NCBI GenBank assembly: GCA_002480085.1
Contig: DKPJ01000009.1
Span: 135,169 to 199,168, forward strand
Length of the DNA: 64,000 nucleotides
Source: Enterobacteriaceae bacterium UBA7338
Lineage (GTDB): Bacteria > Pseudomonadota > Gammaproteobacteria > Enterobacterales > Enterobacteriaceae
Direction: 5' to 3'
Part shown: positions 26,702 to 34,939 of the stretch, piece by piece
Layout: each line of letters starts with the position of its first letter
How positions within the stretch are numbered: position 1 is the first letter of the stretch
The notes under the pieces: model-generated
Database searches by the model: none
What the model was told of the DNA's origin: nothing
Seen by the model: only the letters and a program-made list of their open reading frames with translations
Program-made: the position numbers and the translations under genes

Positions 26702-27665
26702 TACCGTTCGTCCTGGTAAAGCCGGGGTGGGCATTAACGTTCACCGAGCGCCATAGAAAGTGCCGCAGCCACTCGCCATAGCCCCGCACCAGAAAACCGC
26801 CGTTGCGCTGCTGATAGCTCGCCCGATCGCGCAGGTAGACTTTACGTAATGCATACCAAGGCACGCCCGGCAGATCGTGATGCACAGAATGGTAGTTCAG
26901 ATTAAGGAACAGCACCCGCCACGGCAGCGAGGCCTCGTTGATCACCGAGCGGGCAAGCGGATCGTTGTCTGCCCGATGCTCCAGAAAGGAGCGCACCTTG
27001 GTCAGGGCCAGCGCCGGATAGCTGATCGCCAGCACGAAGTAGAGGATCGAAAACTCGCAGCGCACCAGCCAGGCAAAGGTCGCAGCCAGCAGAACAGCGT
27101 GCACGATCCACATCGCTATTGCCCGACGCTCCAGGCGGCGAAACGATGTCACCATGCCAGCCACTAGCTGGGCGATATCCAGCGCCGGGGCCAGCAGCAG
27201 GCGGCCAGGAAAGGTGTTGCGCAGGGCAATCAGCTTGCGCTGCCAGGGCGCATAGCGCCGCCAGCGCCACTCGGGAATGTAGTAGGACTCAGGATCGTCT
27301 TCCGGCTGGGTGAGCAGATGGGTACGGTGGTGCGCCAGGTGCGCATCCCGATAGAGACCATACGGATACCAGACCGCCAGCGGCATCAGCCCCAGCAGCT
27401 GGTTTACCTGTGGGTTGCGCGTGGGGTGGCCGTGCATCATCTCATGCTGAAGCGACATGTACCAGGTGGTGAACCAGATCAGCAGCAGCGTGGCGGGCAG
27501 CAGCCCCAACGTCTGCCAGAACGCCAGCGTGGCAAACCAGCCGCCGTAGATGACCGCGATCAAAATCCAGGTTGGCAGCTCGCTGCGCCATAGCCAGGAG
27601 CGGGCGCGCTGCCGAACCCAGTCGCGCTGCTCCTCGTGCAGCCAGCCAGCGGTGCTTTTGGCCAT
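26691..27665 (-). CDS. Membrane fatty-acid desaturase family protein
   Basis: A 324-aa integral membrane di-iron enzyme of the FA desaturase superfamily. Its three histidine clusters are HEMMHGH near residue 74, HLAHHRTH near 110 and YHSVHHD near 256, among about four to six membrane helices. The family includes acyl-lipid desaturases and carotenoid ketolases and hydroxylases. The nearby crt cluster makes a carotenoid or membrane-lipid substrate possible, but nothing in the sequence fixes it. It is first in a two-gene unit with the overlapping PhnD-like gene. Its start lies in a GC-rich context after GGAGAAAG. Confidence 0.78.
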   Translation of the reverse strand: MAKSTAGWLHEEQRDWVRQRARSWLWRSELPTWILIAVIYGGWFATLAFWQTLGLLPATLLLIWFTTWYMSLQHEMMHGHPTRNPQVNQLLGLMPLAVWYPYGLYRDAHLAHHRTHLLTQPEDDPESYYIPEWRWRRYAPWQRKLIALRNTFPGRLLLAPALDIAQLVAGMVTSFRRLERRAIAMWIVHAVLLAATFAWLVRCEFSILYFVLAISYPALALTKVRSFLEHRADNDPLARSVINEASLPWRVLFLNLNYHSVHHDLPGVPWYALRKVYLRDRASYQQRNGGFLVRGYGEWLRHFLWRSVNVNAHPGFTRTNGNEQ

Positions 27666-27840
27666 CGCTTTCTCCTACTCCGCCTGCTTATCAGATAAGC
27701 AAACAATGTGAGAAAACAGCGGTCATGACAAAGAATTTAAATGGCTTAGCTTTTGCGAAGCGCGGCAATAATCTACCTCAGGGTATAGCCTCCGTCGCAA
27801 TTTTTATGTATCGAGCCTGCAAACCCACACCGTGCCCACC

Positions 27841-27923
27841 GTAGGCTGGGCAAACGCAGTGCCGCCCGGCAGTGCGATGCTAACAGAGCAACGCCCGGCG
27901 GCGCTCACGCTTGCCGGGCCTAC
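27841..27923. repeat. REP pair (BIME-like)
   Basis: Two REP-like palindromes in a 293-bp gap between the desaturase promoter region and the 3' end of the aldo/keto reductase gene. They contain GCCGCCCGGCAGTG and CGCCCGGCGGCGC...GCCGGGCCTAC. The rest of the gap is the AT-rich upstream region of the desaturase. Confidence 0.75.
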
Positions 27924-27958
27924 AAAATCAACAATACAGGCCGGGCAAAGAGGAAGTA

Positions 27959-28912
27959 TTATGCGCCCGCTTTATCCAGGGCGAGGATATCGTCCGGCGT
28001 CAGCTGAAGGTTTATCGCCTCGACAAAGCCATCCACGTGCTCAATTTTGGTGGCGCTGGCGATAGGCGCGGTCACGCCGGGGCGGCTAATCAGCCAGGCA
28101 AGCGCCACCTGCGCGGGCTTGACGCCGTGCCGCTCAGCAACGCTGTCCAGCGCCTGCAGAATAGCGTAGCCGCGTGGGTTAAGGTATTTACCCACGCCCT
28201 CGCCGCGCTGGCTCTGACCCAGATCCTTCTCGCTGCGATATTTCCCGGAGAGGAAGCCAGAGGCCAGACTGTAGTAGGTCACCACGCCAATATTCTCCCG
28301 CACCACCAGCTCCTGCAATTCGCCTTCAAAGCTATCGCGATCGTAGAGGTTGTACTCCGGCTGTAGCACCTGGTAGCGCGGCAGGTCGTTAGCATCCGCT
28401 GCCTTAAGCGAGGCCTCCAACTGGGCTGCGTTGAGATTGGATGCGCCAACGGCGCGGATCTTTCCAGCTTTCAGCAGCTTCTCATACGCGCCGAGGGTCT
28501 CTTCGTAGGGCGTACTGTCGTCCGGCCAGTGGGAGAAATAGAGATCGATATAGTCCGTTTGCAGGCGCTTGAGAGAGTCATCAACCGCCTGCTCGATCCA
28601 GCGGGCGGAAAGCCCCTTTTTTCCCGGCTCGCCGAGATCGGAGCCGACTTTGGTAAACAACGTAATTTTTTCCCGGGCGCCAGGGTGAGCAGCGAACCAT
28701 TTGCCAAGGATCGTTTCGGATTCGCCACCTTTATTGCCCGGTGCCCAGGCAGAGTAGACGTCGGCGGTGTCGATAGCGGTCAGACCGCGCTCCAGCAGCG
28801 CATCCAGCAGAGTGAAGCTCTGCTTCTCATCAACGGTCCAGCCAAAGACGTTACCGCCAAAAACCAGCGGCGGAATAGATAACCCTGTCGTGCCTAATGA
28901 ACGTAAAGCCAT
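27959..28912 (-). CDS. Aldo/keto reductase
   Basis: An NADPH-dependent oxidoreductase with a TIM-barrel fold, about 317 aa. The catalytic tetrad is recognisable: Asp and Tyr in DTADVYSA near residue 50, Lys in FTKVGS near 86, and His in YFSHWPDD near 122. The C-terminal cofactor segment includes APIASATKIEHVDG. The ATG at 28912 follows AAAGGGG and is preferred over a TTG two codons upstream. It appears to be a single-gene unit. The physiological substrate is unknown; it belongs to the AKR group related to YajO/potassium channel beta subunit-like enzymes. Confidence 0.85.
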   Translation of the reverse strand: MALRSLGTTGLSIPPLVFGGNVFGWTVDEKQSFTLLDALLERGLTAIDTADVYSAWAPGNKGGESETILGKWFAAHPGAREKITLFTKVGSDLGEPGKKGLSARWIEQAVDDSLKRLQTDYIDLYFSHWPDDSTPYEETLGAYEKLLKAGKIRAVGASNLNAAQLEASLKAADANDLPRYQVLQPEYNLYDRDSFEGELQELVVRENIGVVTYYSLASGFLSGKYRSEKDLGQSQRGEGVGKYLNPRGYAILQALDSVAERHGVKPAQVALAWLISRPGVTAPIASATKIEHVDGFVEAINLQLTPDDILALDKAGA

Positions 28913-29164
28913 GCGCAATACCCCTTTTTTTAGTTACGGTATAGGCAATCGTAGACAAAACACGGCGATGCATAAGCAATCTTTCACGTATGGTTATCAA
29001 AATCAGGCAAAACCGCACTAAATGTGAAAATTAAGCTCTATGTTTGTTAGATATATTTAAATTATGAATTAATTTCACTAAACAACAATACTTTGTTTTA
29101 CTTACAAGTGAGAAAAGTTTAATCTATGTCTGTCGCTATAATTAAATAATAAAGAGAAAAGCAA

Positions 29165-29389
29165 ATGAAGAAAATAACACTATTTTTTCTATGGTCGGGC
29201 ATGTTTGTATCAGCATTATTTGGCATTACATCAGCAGTGTCAAATACCATGCTTACGCTTTCATTATTTTCTGGTGCAAGCGCGAATAAATATACTTACA
29301 TGTTTTTATTTGGCCGCTGGAGCTTTACGCTTATCATGGCTATTGTTTTTTTCATCTTAAAACGACTAAAGAATAAATACCGCTTATAG
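29165..29389 (+). CDS. Small two-helix membrane protein, unrecognised
   Basis: A 74-aa protein with two hydrophobic stretches (residues ~4-25 and ~46-65) and a positively charged C-terminus (KRLKNKYRL). A ribosome site AGAGAAAAG precedes the ATG. It is strongly AT-rich, with codon use unlike the flanking genes. Its stop overlaps the stop of the convergent 216-aa gene by 6 bp. I do not recognise the family. Size, topology and pairing would suit an inner-membrane immunity protein, but that is only an inference. Confidence 0.55.
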   Translation: MKKITLFFLWSGMFVSALFGITSAVSNTMLTLSLFSGASANKYTYMFLFGRWSFTLIMAIVFFILKRLKNKYRL

Positions 29390-30034
29390 CCCCTTAAAGA
29401 AATACTCAGCAACCTTATTAAATAAAAGAGGATTATCCTTGGCAAGCTTTACTGCTGTCTCGAAAGGTTTAACTCGGTCCTTAATAGCGAAATAGAGAAG
29501 ATCCAAATCGCCTAATTGCTTTAATTTCATATACATTGTGTAATTTCTTAATTCTAAAAGCCTTGATTCGTGAATGGCTCTGGAGGCACCACCTCCTATC
29601 ATAAGCAATACATTTACAGACATGCTGAACGCTATCGAAAAAGCTATTTTAGAGGTTATCAACCTTGCCATCTTCACTCCTGTAAGCTCGCCAAAAGTAT
29701 AATTTCCTAATGCTGAAACTAAACTGTTTTCTACTGTCTGTTTTAAAACCTCCTCAATGTTGACATGATTCATAAAATCCCTTATAAAAACATCTATTGC
29801 TTTAGCTATAAAATTTATATTTTTCTCAGTTGTTGCTCGATGAAGTAATCTTACAAGTCTCATATTATCATCCATGTTTCTTCCTCTGTCATCCGTATGA
29901 ATAAAATCATATGATAAATAATAAAGATTAACAGGAAAACTAACTAAACCTTTAACATAGGCAACTAATAACCCTTGATTTTCTAGCCCAAGAGAAGAGA
30001 GCATATCTTTAGCTAAATCCTTTGCGTTCTCCAT
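29384..30034 (-). CDS. Unrecognised 216-aa protein in an AT-rich patch
   Basis: A 216-aa protein with a good ribosome site (AAGGAGTAATAG) and no signal peptide. Most of it is alpha-helical and charged. One clear hydrophobic segment, SKIAFSIAFSMSVNVLLMIGGG (~142-163), and a weaker one near residues 22-45 (GLLVAYVKGLVSFPVNLYYLSY) could insert in a membrane. The DNA is far more AT-rich than neighbours, pointing to recent transfer. I do not recognise the family. The layout (soluble amphipathic protein plus a tiny membrane partner) recalls small pore-forming antibacterial effectors with immunity proteins, though the genes are convergent rather than co-directional. Confidence 0.6.
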   Translation of the reverse strand: MENAKDLAKDMLSSLGLENQGLLVAYVKGLVSFPVNLYYLSYDFIHTDDRGRNMDDNMRLVRLLHRATTEKNINFIAKAIDVFIRDFMNHVNIEEVLKQTVENSLVSALGNYTFGELTGVKMARLITSKIAFSIAFSMSVNVLLMIGGGASRAIHESRLLELRNYTMYMKLKQLGDLDLLYFAIKDRVKPFETAVKLAKDNPLLFNKVAEYFFKGL

Positions 30035-30173
30035 CTATTACTCCTTTTACTAATTTACTAGACAGCGATAAATAGTGAGAGGGCTACGGTATAGCCATTT
30101 TTAAAATAAAACATCCCGCTTTATGTAATAAAGTTTTAGATTTTATTAATCACAGATGGGTTCATGACGCGCA

Positions 30174-30208
30174 TGAAAAATGCTACGGGTCGGCTGACCC
30201 GTAGCAGA
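30174..30208 (-). terminator. Intrinsic terminator of gcd
   Basis: An 11-bp perfect stem, TGCTACGGGTC (30181-30191) with GACCCGTAGCA (30196-30206), is followed on the minus strand by TTTTTC. It lies 13 bp past the gcd stop. Confidence 0.88.
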
Positions 30209-30220
30209 GAGGTAAAGAGA

Positions 30221-32593
30221 TTACTTCAGACGATACGCCACCACGGCGTCGCCGCCTTTGGTGCCCAGCGAGCCGTGACCGCCCGCGGCAATAACCACGT
30301 ACTGCTTGTTATCGCTGCCCAGATAGGTCGCCGGGGTCGCCTGGCCGCCCGCTGGCAGCTCGGTCTGCCACAGCAGCTTACCGGTATTGATGTCATAGGC
30401 GCGGAAGAAGTTATCCGCCGTTGCGCCATGGAACACCACGTCACCCGCCGTTACCAGCGGGCCACCGTGGGCGACCATCCCCATCGGGAAGCCGATTGGG
30501 AAACGCCCTGGCAGGAAGGTGGTGTTGAGGTTCTTGGTGGTACCAACCCGACGCATCCACTCCGTTTTACCGGTGGTCAGATCGACACCCACCATCCGGC
30601 CCCACGGCGGCGCAATACATGGAATACCTAGATCGGAAGAGAGCTGCTGAATGTGGATCGCATAGGTGCCCTGGAAGTTCTCGTTCCAGTACGGCGAGTT
30701 CTCCTTGGTAAACAGACGCTCTTCTTCAGTCTGCGGGGTACGTTTGATCAGGTTGTATTTATAGGCCAGACGTACCGGGGAAGCGATCAGGATCTGACGC
30801 TCTGGATCGATAGCCACCGAACCCCAGTTAAACACGCCGATATTGCCCGGGAAGATAATCGAACCGGACTCGGTAGCTGGCGTCCACGGGTTACCGTCGT
30901 AGCGCAGCGATTTAAAATCGATACGGCAGGCCATCTGATCGAACGGCGTGATCCCCCACATCGCTTTTTCACTCAGCGGATCGGGAATAAAGTTCAGCGC
31001 GGAGACCGGCTGGGTCGATGAGAAGCTCTCCCCGGTAATACCGCCTTCAGTAGAGACCTGCTTCTGGTTGATCGGGTAGACAGGCTCGCCGGTCAGACGG
31101 TTAAGCACAAACAGGTTGCCGGTTTTGGTCGGCAGAATAACCACCGGCTGCTTTTTACCCTGATAATCGATATCCAGCAGCGACGGCTGAGACGGGTTGT
31201 CGCGGTCCCACAGATCGTGCTTCGAGGACTGGAAGCGCCATTTGAACGCACCGGTGTTGAGATCCAGCGCCACCAGCGTGTCGCGGAACTTCTCCGTGTT
31301 GCTCTGCGGATCGCGCTGAGTCCCCACTTCATCCGGCGAGGCGTTGCCAAACGGCACGTAGACCAGGCCGTTTTTCAGATCGGCGCTAAGGGTAGCCCAG
31401 GCCACAGGGGTATCCTGCGGGAAGGTCTGCCCGGCGGCAATCGGCTGGGTATTTTCAGGATTTGCCGGATCGAAGTTCCAGACCAGGCGCCCGGTGACTA
31501 CGTCAAAGGCGCGGATCACGCCCGACGGGTTACCGGTGTTATAGCCGTTGTCCATCACGGAACCGCCGAGGATCACCAGCTTACCGGCCACCAGCGGGGC
31601 GGCGGTCTGCATCAGCGCGTGCGGACGAATGGTACCCATGTTGTCATGCAGATCGACAATGCCGTTAGTCCCGAAATCGGCGCACGGTTTACCGGTATCG
31701 GCATCCAGCGCAACCAACTTCGCGTCGGTGGTGGCGTTGAAGATGCGGCGAGCACAGGCTGCCGGTGCAGGATTAGATTCGGTTTGCTGGGCTGCGCTGC
31801 CGTCATAGTAGCTTACGCCACGGCAGGTCTGGTGCTGCTGCAGGTAGGAGCGATCCTTTTCAGGAACGTATTTCCACTTAAGCTTCCCGGTCTGCGGATC
31901 GAGAGCGTGCACCTCGTTATGCGGCGTACAGAAGTAGAGCGCGTTGTTGACCTTCAGCGGCGTGGCCTCGAAGGTGTATTCGGTCGCGTCCTGGCTGTCG
32001 CGCAGATCCCCGGTGTGGTAGGTCCAGGCCACTTCCAGATCGCTGGCGTTATCTTTATTGATCTGGTTGAGCTTAGAGAAACGCAGGCCGTTGGTGGTGC
32101 CACCGTAGGCGGTCCAGTTGTTTTCCGCTACATCGGCGCTGGAGGCGTTACGCGCGTTGGTAATGGTGCCGTCCTGCGGATAGGGATCGTAGAAGCAGAG
32201 ACCGATGACCAGGGCAATCATCACCGCCACGGTACCGCCGAGGAAAGGATGGAAGCGACGCTCCCCTGCCCCGCTAGCGCGGAAAAGCGGACGAACCACC
32301 CACGGCATCGCCAGCCAGAGGCCAATGACGCCAATCAGATCGCCACGCGGGATCCACTGCCACTTATCAAAGCCGACCTCGTAGATGATCCAGGCCAGAA
32401 CAATCCACATCAGCGCTGCATAGATATTAAGCGCAATGCGTTTGTTCAGGTAGAGCGTTACGGCGGTGGCTATCAGCCCTACGGCCATCACGGCATAGAA
32501 TGGCGAGCCGCCGACCAGCAGCAGCTTCGCCCCCATAAAGAGCATCGCAAGCCCAATGAGCGCGATGATGATACTTGTTATTTTGTTAAGCAT
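30221..32593 (-). CDS. gcd: Quinoprotein glucose dehydrogenase Gcd (membrane-bound, PQQ)
   Basis: A 790-aa inner-membrane enzyme that oxidises glucose to gluconolactone in the periplasm and passes electrons to ubiquinone. Residues ~1-145 contain five membrane helices. The rest is an eight-bladed PQQ beta-propeller with W-motifs such as LEVAWTYHTGDLRDSQ, CRGVSYYDG, DLWDRDNPSQPSLLDI and PPWGRMVGVDLTTGKTEW. Length and sequence match E. coli Gcd (about 796 aa). PQQ synthesis genes are not in the window, so whether the enzyme is active without supplied cofactor is unknown. KdgR-like boxes precede it. Confidence 0.94.
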   Translation of the reverse strand: MLNKITSIIIALIGLAMLFMGAKLLLVGGSPFYAVMAVGLIATAVTLYLNKRIALNIYAALMWIVLAWIIYEVGFDKWQWIPRGDLIGVIGLWLAMPWVVRPLFRASGAGERRFHPFLGGTVAVMIALVIGLCFYDPYPQDGTITNARNASSADVAENNWTAYGGTTNGLRFSKLNQINKDNASDLEVAWTYHTGDLRDSQDATEYTFEATPLKVNNALYFCTPHNEVHALDPQTGKLKWKYVPEKDRSYLQQHQTCRGVSYYDGSAAQQTESNPAPAACARRIFNATTDAKLVALDADTGKPCADFGTNGIVDLHDNMGTIRPHALMQTAAPLVAGKLVILGGSVMDNGYNTGNPSGVIRAFDVVTGRLVWNFDPANPENTQPIAAGQTFPQDTPVAWATLSADLKNGLVYVPFGNASPDEVGTQRDPQSNTEKFRDTLVALDLNTGAFKWRFQSSKHDLWDRDNPSQPSLLDIDYQGKKQPVVILPTKTGNLFVLNRLTGEPVYPINQKQVSTEGGITGESFSSTQPVSALNFIPDPLSEKAMWGITPFDQMACRIDFKSLRYDGNPWTPATESGSIIFPGNIGVFNWGSVAIDPERQILIASPVRLAYKYNLIKRTPQTEEERLFTKENSPYWNENFQGTYAIHIQQLSSDLGIPCIAPPWGRMVGVDLTTGKTEWMRRVGTTKNLNTTFLPGRFPIGFPMGMVAHGGPLVTAGDVVFHGATADNFFRAYDINTGKLLWQTELPAGGQATPATYLGSDNKQYVVIAAGGHGSLGTKGGDAVVAYRLK

Positions 32594-32618
32594 GATTCCC
32601 CTGACATAGACAAATGTA

Positions 32619-32660
32619 CAATTGAAACGTCGTTTTACAACAATTTCGAAACAATGTTAC
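32619..32660 (-). promoter_or_regulatory. Two KdgR-like dyads upstream of gcd
   Basis: TTGAAACGTCGTTTTAC (32622-32638) is a near-perfect KdgR-type box, and TTCGAAACAATGTTAC (about 32643-32658) a second, weaker one. On the minus strand a candidate promoter TTGTAA-N16-TACATT overlaps the first. No other known operator fits better by eye. Confidence 0.5.
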
Positions 32661-32739
32661 AACGATCACAAAAAAAATATAGGGTTAGCGTGCTAACAAA
32701 GTTGTCGTTTTGTGCGGGGAAGAGTTGGGGATTGAGTAA

Positions 32740-32772
32740 AAGGCAGGTAAGCGCAGCACCCTCAGGCGTTAC
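32740..32772. repeat. Degenerate REP unit
   Basis: GGCAGGTAAGCGCAGCACCCTCAGGCG is an eroded REP-like sequence running into the 3' end of the GNAT gene. Confidence 0.4.
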
Positions 32773-33283
32773 GCATCAGGCCAAACAGCCAGTCATTATG
32801 CAATTGATTTCGCAGCCGGTAGCTTTCGTGCAGCTCCTGCTCGAGGGTGAAGCCCACCTTCTCCAGCAGGCTGCGGGAAGCAAGATTGCCTGCGGTGACG
32901 GTGGCAATAAGACGGTTGATTCCGCCCTTGCGGAAGGCGTAGTCGCAGACGGCTCGCAGAGATTCTGTTCCGTAGCCCAAACCCTGTGCTTCGGGTGCGA
33001 ACAGAAATCCTACTTCAGCGCAGTTAGTGTCACGATGGATATAGCCCGTCACGCCGAGCTTTTTGCCTGTCGCCTTGTCAGAAACCACAAGGCACAGCCA
33101 GTGCGGGCTTTGGGGTGACCAGAGCGGCAGCCTTGATTCAAAAGCGGCACGAATCTCATCTTCTGACGGCATATCCGCAACGTAATACATCACCTGCGGG
33201 TCTGTCTGTAGCGCGTGGAAGAATGCCCAATCGCCCTCTGTAATCTGCGTGCAGACGAGTCTGGTGGTCGTTATCGTTATCAT
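32762..33283 (-). CDS. GNAT-family N-acetyltransferase (RimJ/RimL-like)
   Basis: A 173-aa acetyl-CoA-dependent acetyltransferase. The N-terminus ITTTRLVCTQITEGDWAFFHAL is typical of the RimJ/RimL branch. The acetyl-CoA pyrophosphate loop is FLFAPEAQGLGYGTESL near residue 93, followed by RLIATVTAGNLASRSLLEKVGF. Targets in this branch include protein N-termini and small amines, and the substrate here is unknown. It stands alone between gcd and the divergent sugar transporter gene, with no clear operon partner. Confidence 0.82.
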   Translation of the reverse strand: MITITTTRLVCTQITEGDWAFFHALQTDPQVMYYVADMPSEDEIRAAFESRLPLWSPQSPHWLCLVVSDKATGKKLGVTGYIHRDTNCAEVGFLFAPEAQGLGYGTESLRAVCDYAFRKGGINRLIATVTAGNLASRSLLEKVGFTLEQELHESYRLRNQLHNDWLFGLMRNA

Positions 33284-33588
33284 TGAGAAATCTCTGCGGT
33301 AGTTAAATGAGCCTGCTTATCCCCGGCTTTAACATCGTACGCAATAGCATATGGTTCGCGAAACTTTTTAAACGCTATGACACTCTCTGCTGGTACCGCC
33401 ATGCCTGATACGTTACTCATCCTGTCCAGATAGCGTTGCATTCGATCCTGGCAATCTTGTTACCGGTATCACGGAAAGCACTTTACGTAACCCAGATGTT
33501 AAATCCCGCAATTGTTAACCCTCCCGCTTCAACCACACTATTGTTCCCGATTAGATAACCCGTACCTTAACGACACCTGGTGACATCA

Positions 33589-34932
33589 ATGACAACTAAA
33601 GTTACCCGTAGAGAAAAGATCAGTTATGGCCTTGGGGATATGGCTAGCCATGTTGGTCTGGATAACGTGATTATTTTTCTCACGTTTTACTATACCGATG
33701 TGGTGGGTCTACCGGCTGCATTCGTCGGAACCATGTTTCTGCTTGCCCGCACCGCCGATGCCATTATCGACCCGGCGATGGGCTATATGGCCGACCGTAC
33801 CCGTTCCCGCTGGGGAAAATTTCGCCCATGGATGCTGTGGCTGGCCCTACCCTTTGGCCTGAGCTGCCTCCTGACCTATGCCGTACCGCAATCGCTGGAT
33901 ATGACCGGTAAAATGATTTTCGCCAGCGTTAGCTACACCTTTATGATGCTGATGTATACCGCCATCAATATCCCCTACTGCTCAATGGGCGCGGTGATTA
34001 CCCCTGATAACGACGAGCGCATCTCCCTCCAGTCCTGGCGCTTCTTCCTTGCCACGCTTGGCGGCGCAATGTCTACATTTTTCATGATGCCGCTGGCGGA
34101 GTACCTGGGCGGCGCGGATAAGCTGGCAGGTTATCGCTGGGCGATGGCGATTATGGCCAGCGCGGCGGTGATTATGTTCTGGATCTGTTTTGCCAATACC
34201 CGCGAACGTATCAAAGCGCCCGCCACTCACAACAACTACCTGGCCGAACTACGGGATCTGCTGCGTAACGATCAATGGCGTGTCGTCGCGGTGCTGGTGG
34301 TAACCAATATCGGCTTTGGCGTGATCCGCCTCGGGGCGATGATGTACTTCGTCACCTATTACCTCGGCAGCGCCAGTTATTTCATGTGGATGCTCGCCGC
34401 GCATATCCTTGGCAAAGCCGCCGGTAGCCTGCTGGCCAAGCGTCTGACCCGCAACTTCAATAAAGTTCAGATGTTCGGCTACTGTGCCGTACTGGCGGGT
34501 GTGCTCAGCATCGCCCTGTTCTTTGCACCGAAATCCGTTTTCGTCCTGGTTCCGCTAACGTTTATCGTCTCGACGCTCTATCAGGCGACCACCACGCTGA
34601 TGTGGGTGATGATGGCCGACGTCGCCGACTACGGCGAATGGCGTCAGGGCAAACGTATGGATGGTATTATTTTCTCCACCTTCCTCGCCGTCCTCAAGCT
34701 GGGAATGGCGCTCAGCGGTGCCATCGTCGGCTGGACCCTGGCCTTCAGCGGCTACGTCGCCAACGCGCCGGAACAGACGTCGCTGGCAATGCACAGCATC
34801 GTCGCCCTCTTCACCATCGTCCCCGGACTGCTCTCTCTGGCGGCTTTCGCCACTCTGCGCTGGTACAAGCTTGATGACCAGACCATGCAGGAGATCAATT
34901 TGGCTAAAATGCAATCTATTGTGAAAGGATGA
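33589..34932 (+). CDS. GPH-family sugar:cation symporter (YicJ-like)
   Basis: A 447-aa glycoside-pentoside-hexuronide transporter with about 12 membrane helices. It carries the family motifs LLARTADAIIDPAMGYMADRTRSRWGKFRPW and, in the second half, WVMMADVADYGEWRQGKRMDG. The ATG at 33589 is preferred because CTGGTGA precedes it, although a GTG lies three codons upstream. It resembles E. coli YicJ but is clearly diverged. The stop is 7 bp before the GH31 gene, so both form one operon. It likely imports an alpha-linked glycoside, possibly an alpha-xyloside such as isoprimeverose, that the GH31 enzyme then splits. Confidence 0.85.
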   Translation: MTTKVTRREKISYGLGDMASHVGLDNVIIFLTFYYTDVVGLPAAFVGTMFLLARTADAIIDPAMGYMADRTRSRWGKFRPWMLWLALPFGLSCLLTYAVPQSLDMTGKMIFASVSYTFMMLMYTAINIPYCSMGAVITPDNDERISLQSWRFFLATLGGAMSTFFMMPLAEYLGGADKLAGYRWAMAIMASAAVIMFWICFANTRERIKAPATHNNYLAELRDLLRNDQWRVVAVLVVTNIGFGVIRLGAMMYFVTYYLGSASYFMWMLAAHILGKAAGSLLAKRLTRNFNKVQMFGYCAVLAGVLSIALFFAPKSVFVLVPLTFIVSTLYQATTTLMWVMMADVADYGEWRQGKRMDGIIFSTFLAVLKLGMALSGAIVGWTLAFSGYVANAPEQTSLAMHSIVALFTIVPGLLSLAAFATLRWYKLDDQTMQEINLAKMQSIVKG

Positions 34933-34939
34933 CCTCTCC

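Noticed and set aside
31217..33118. Long open frame (633 codons) on the plus strand across gcd
   Set aside because: Antisense shadow of gcd running into non-coding DNA and the GNAT gene, with no ribosome site or recognisable domain.
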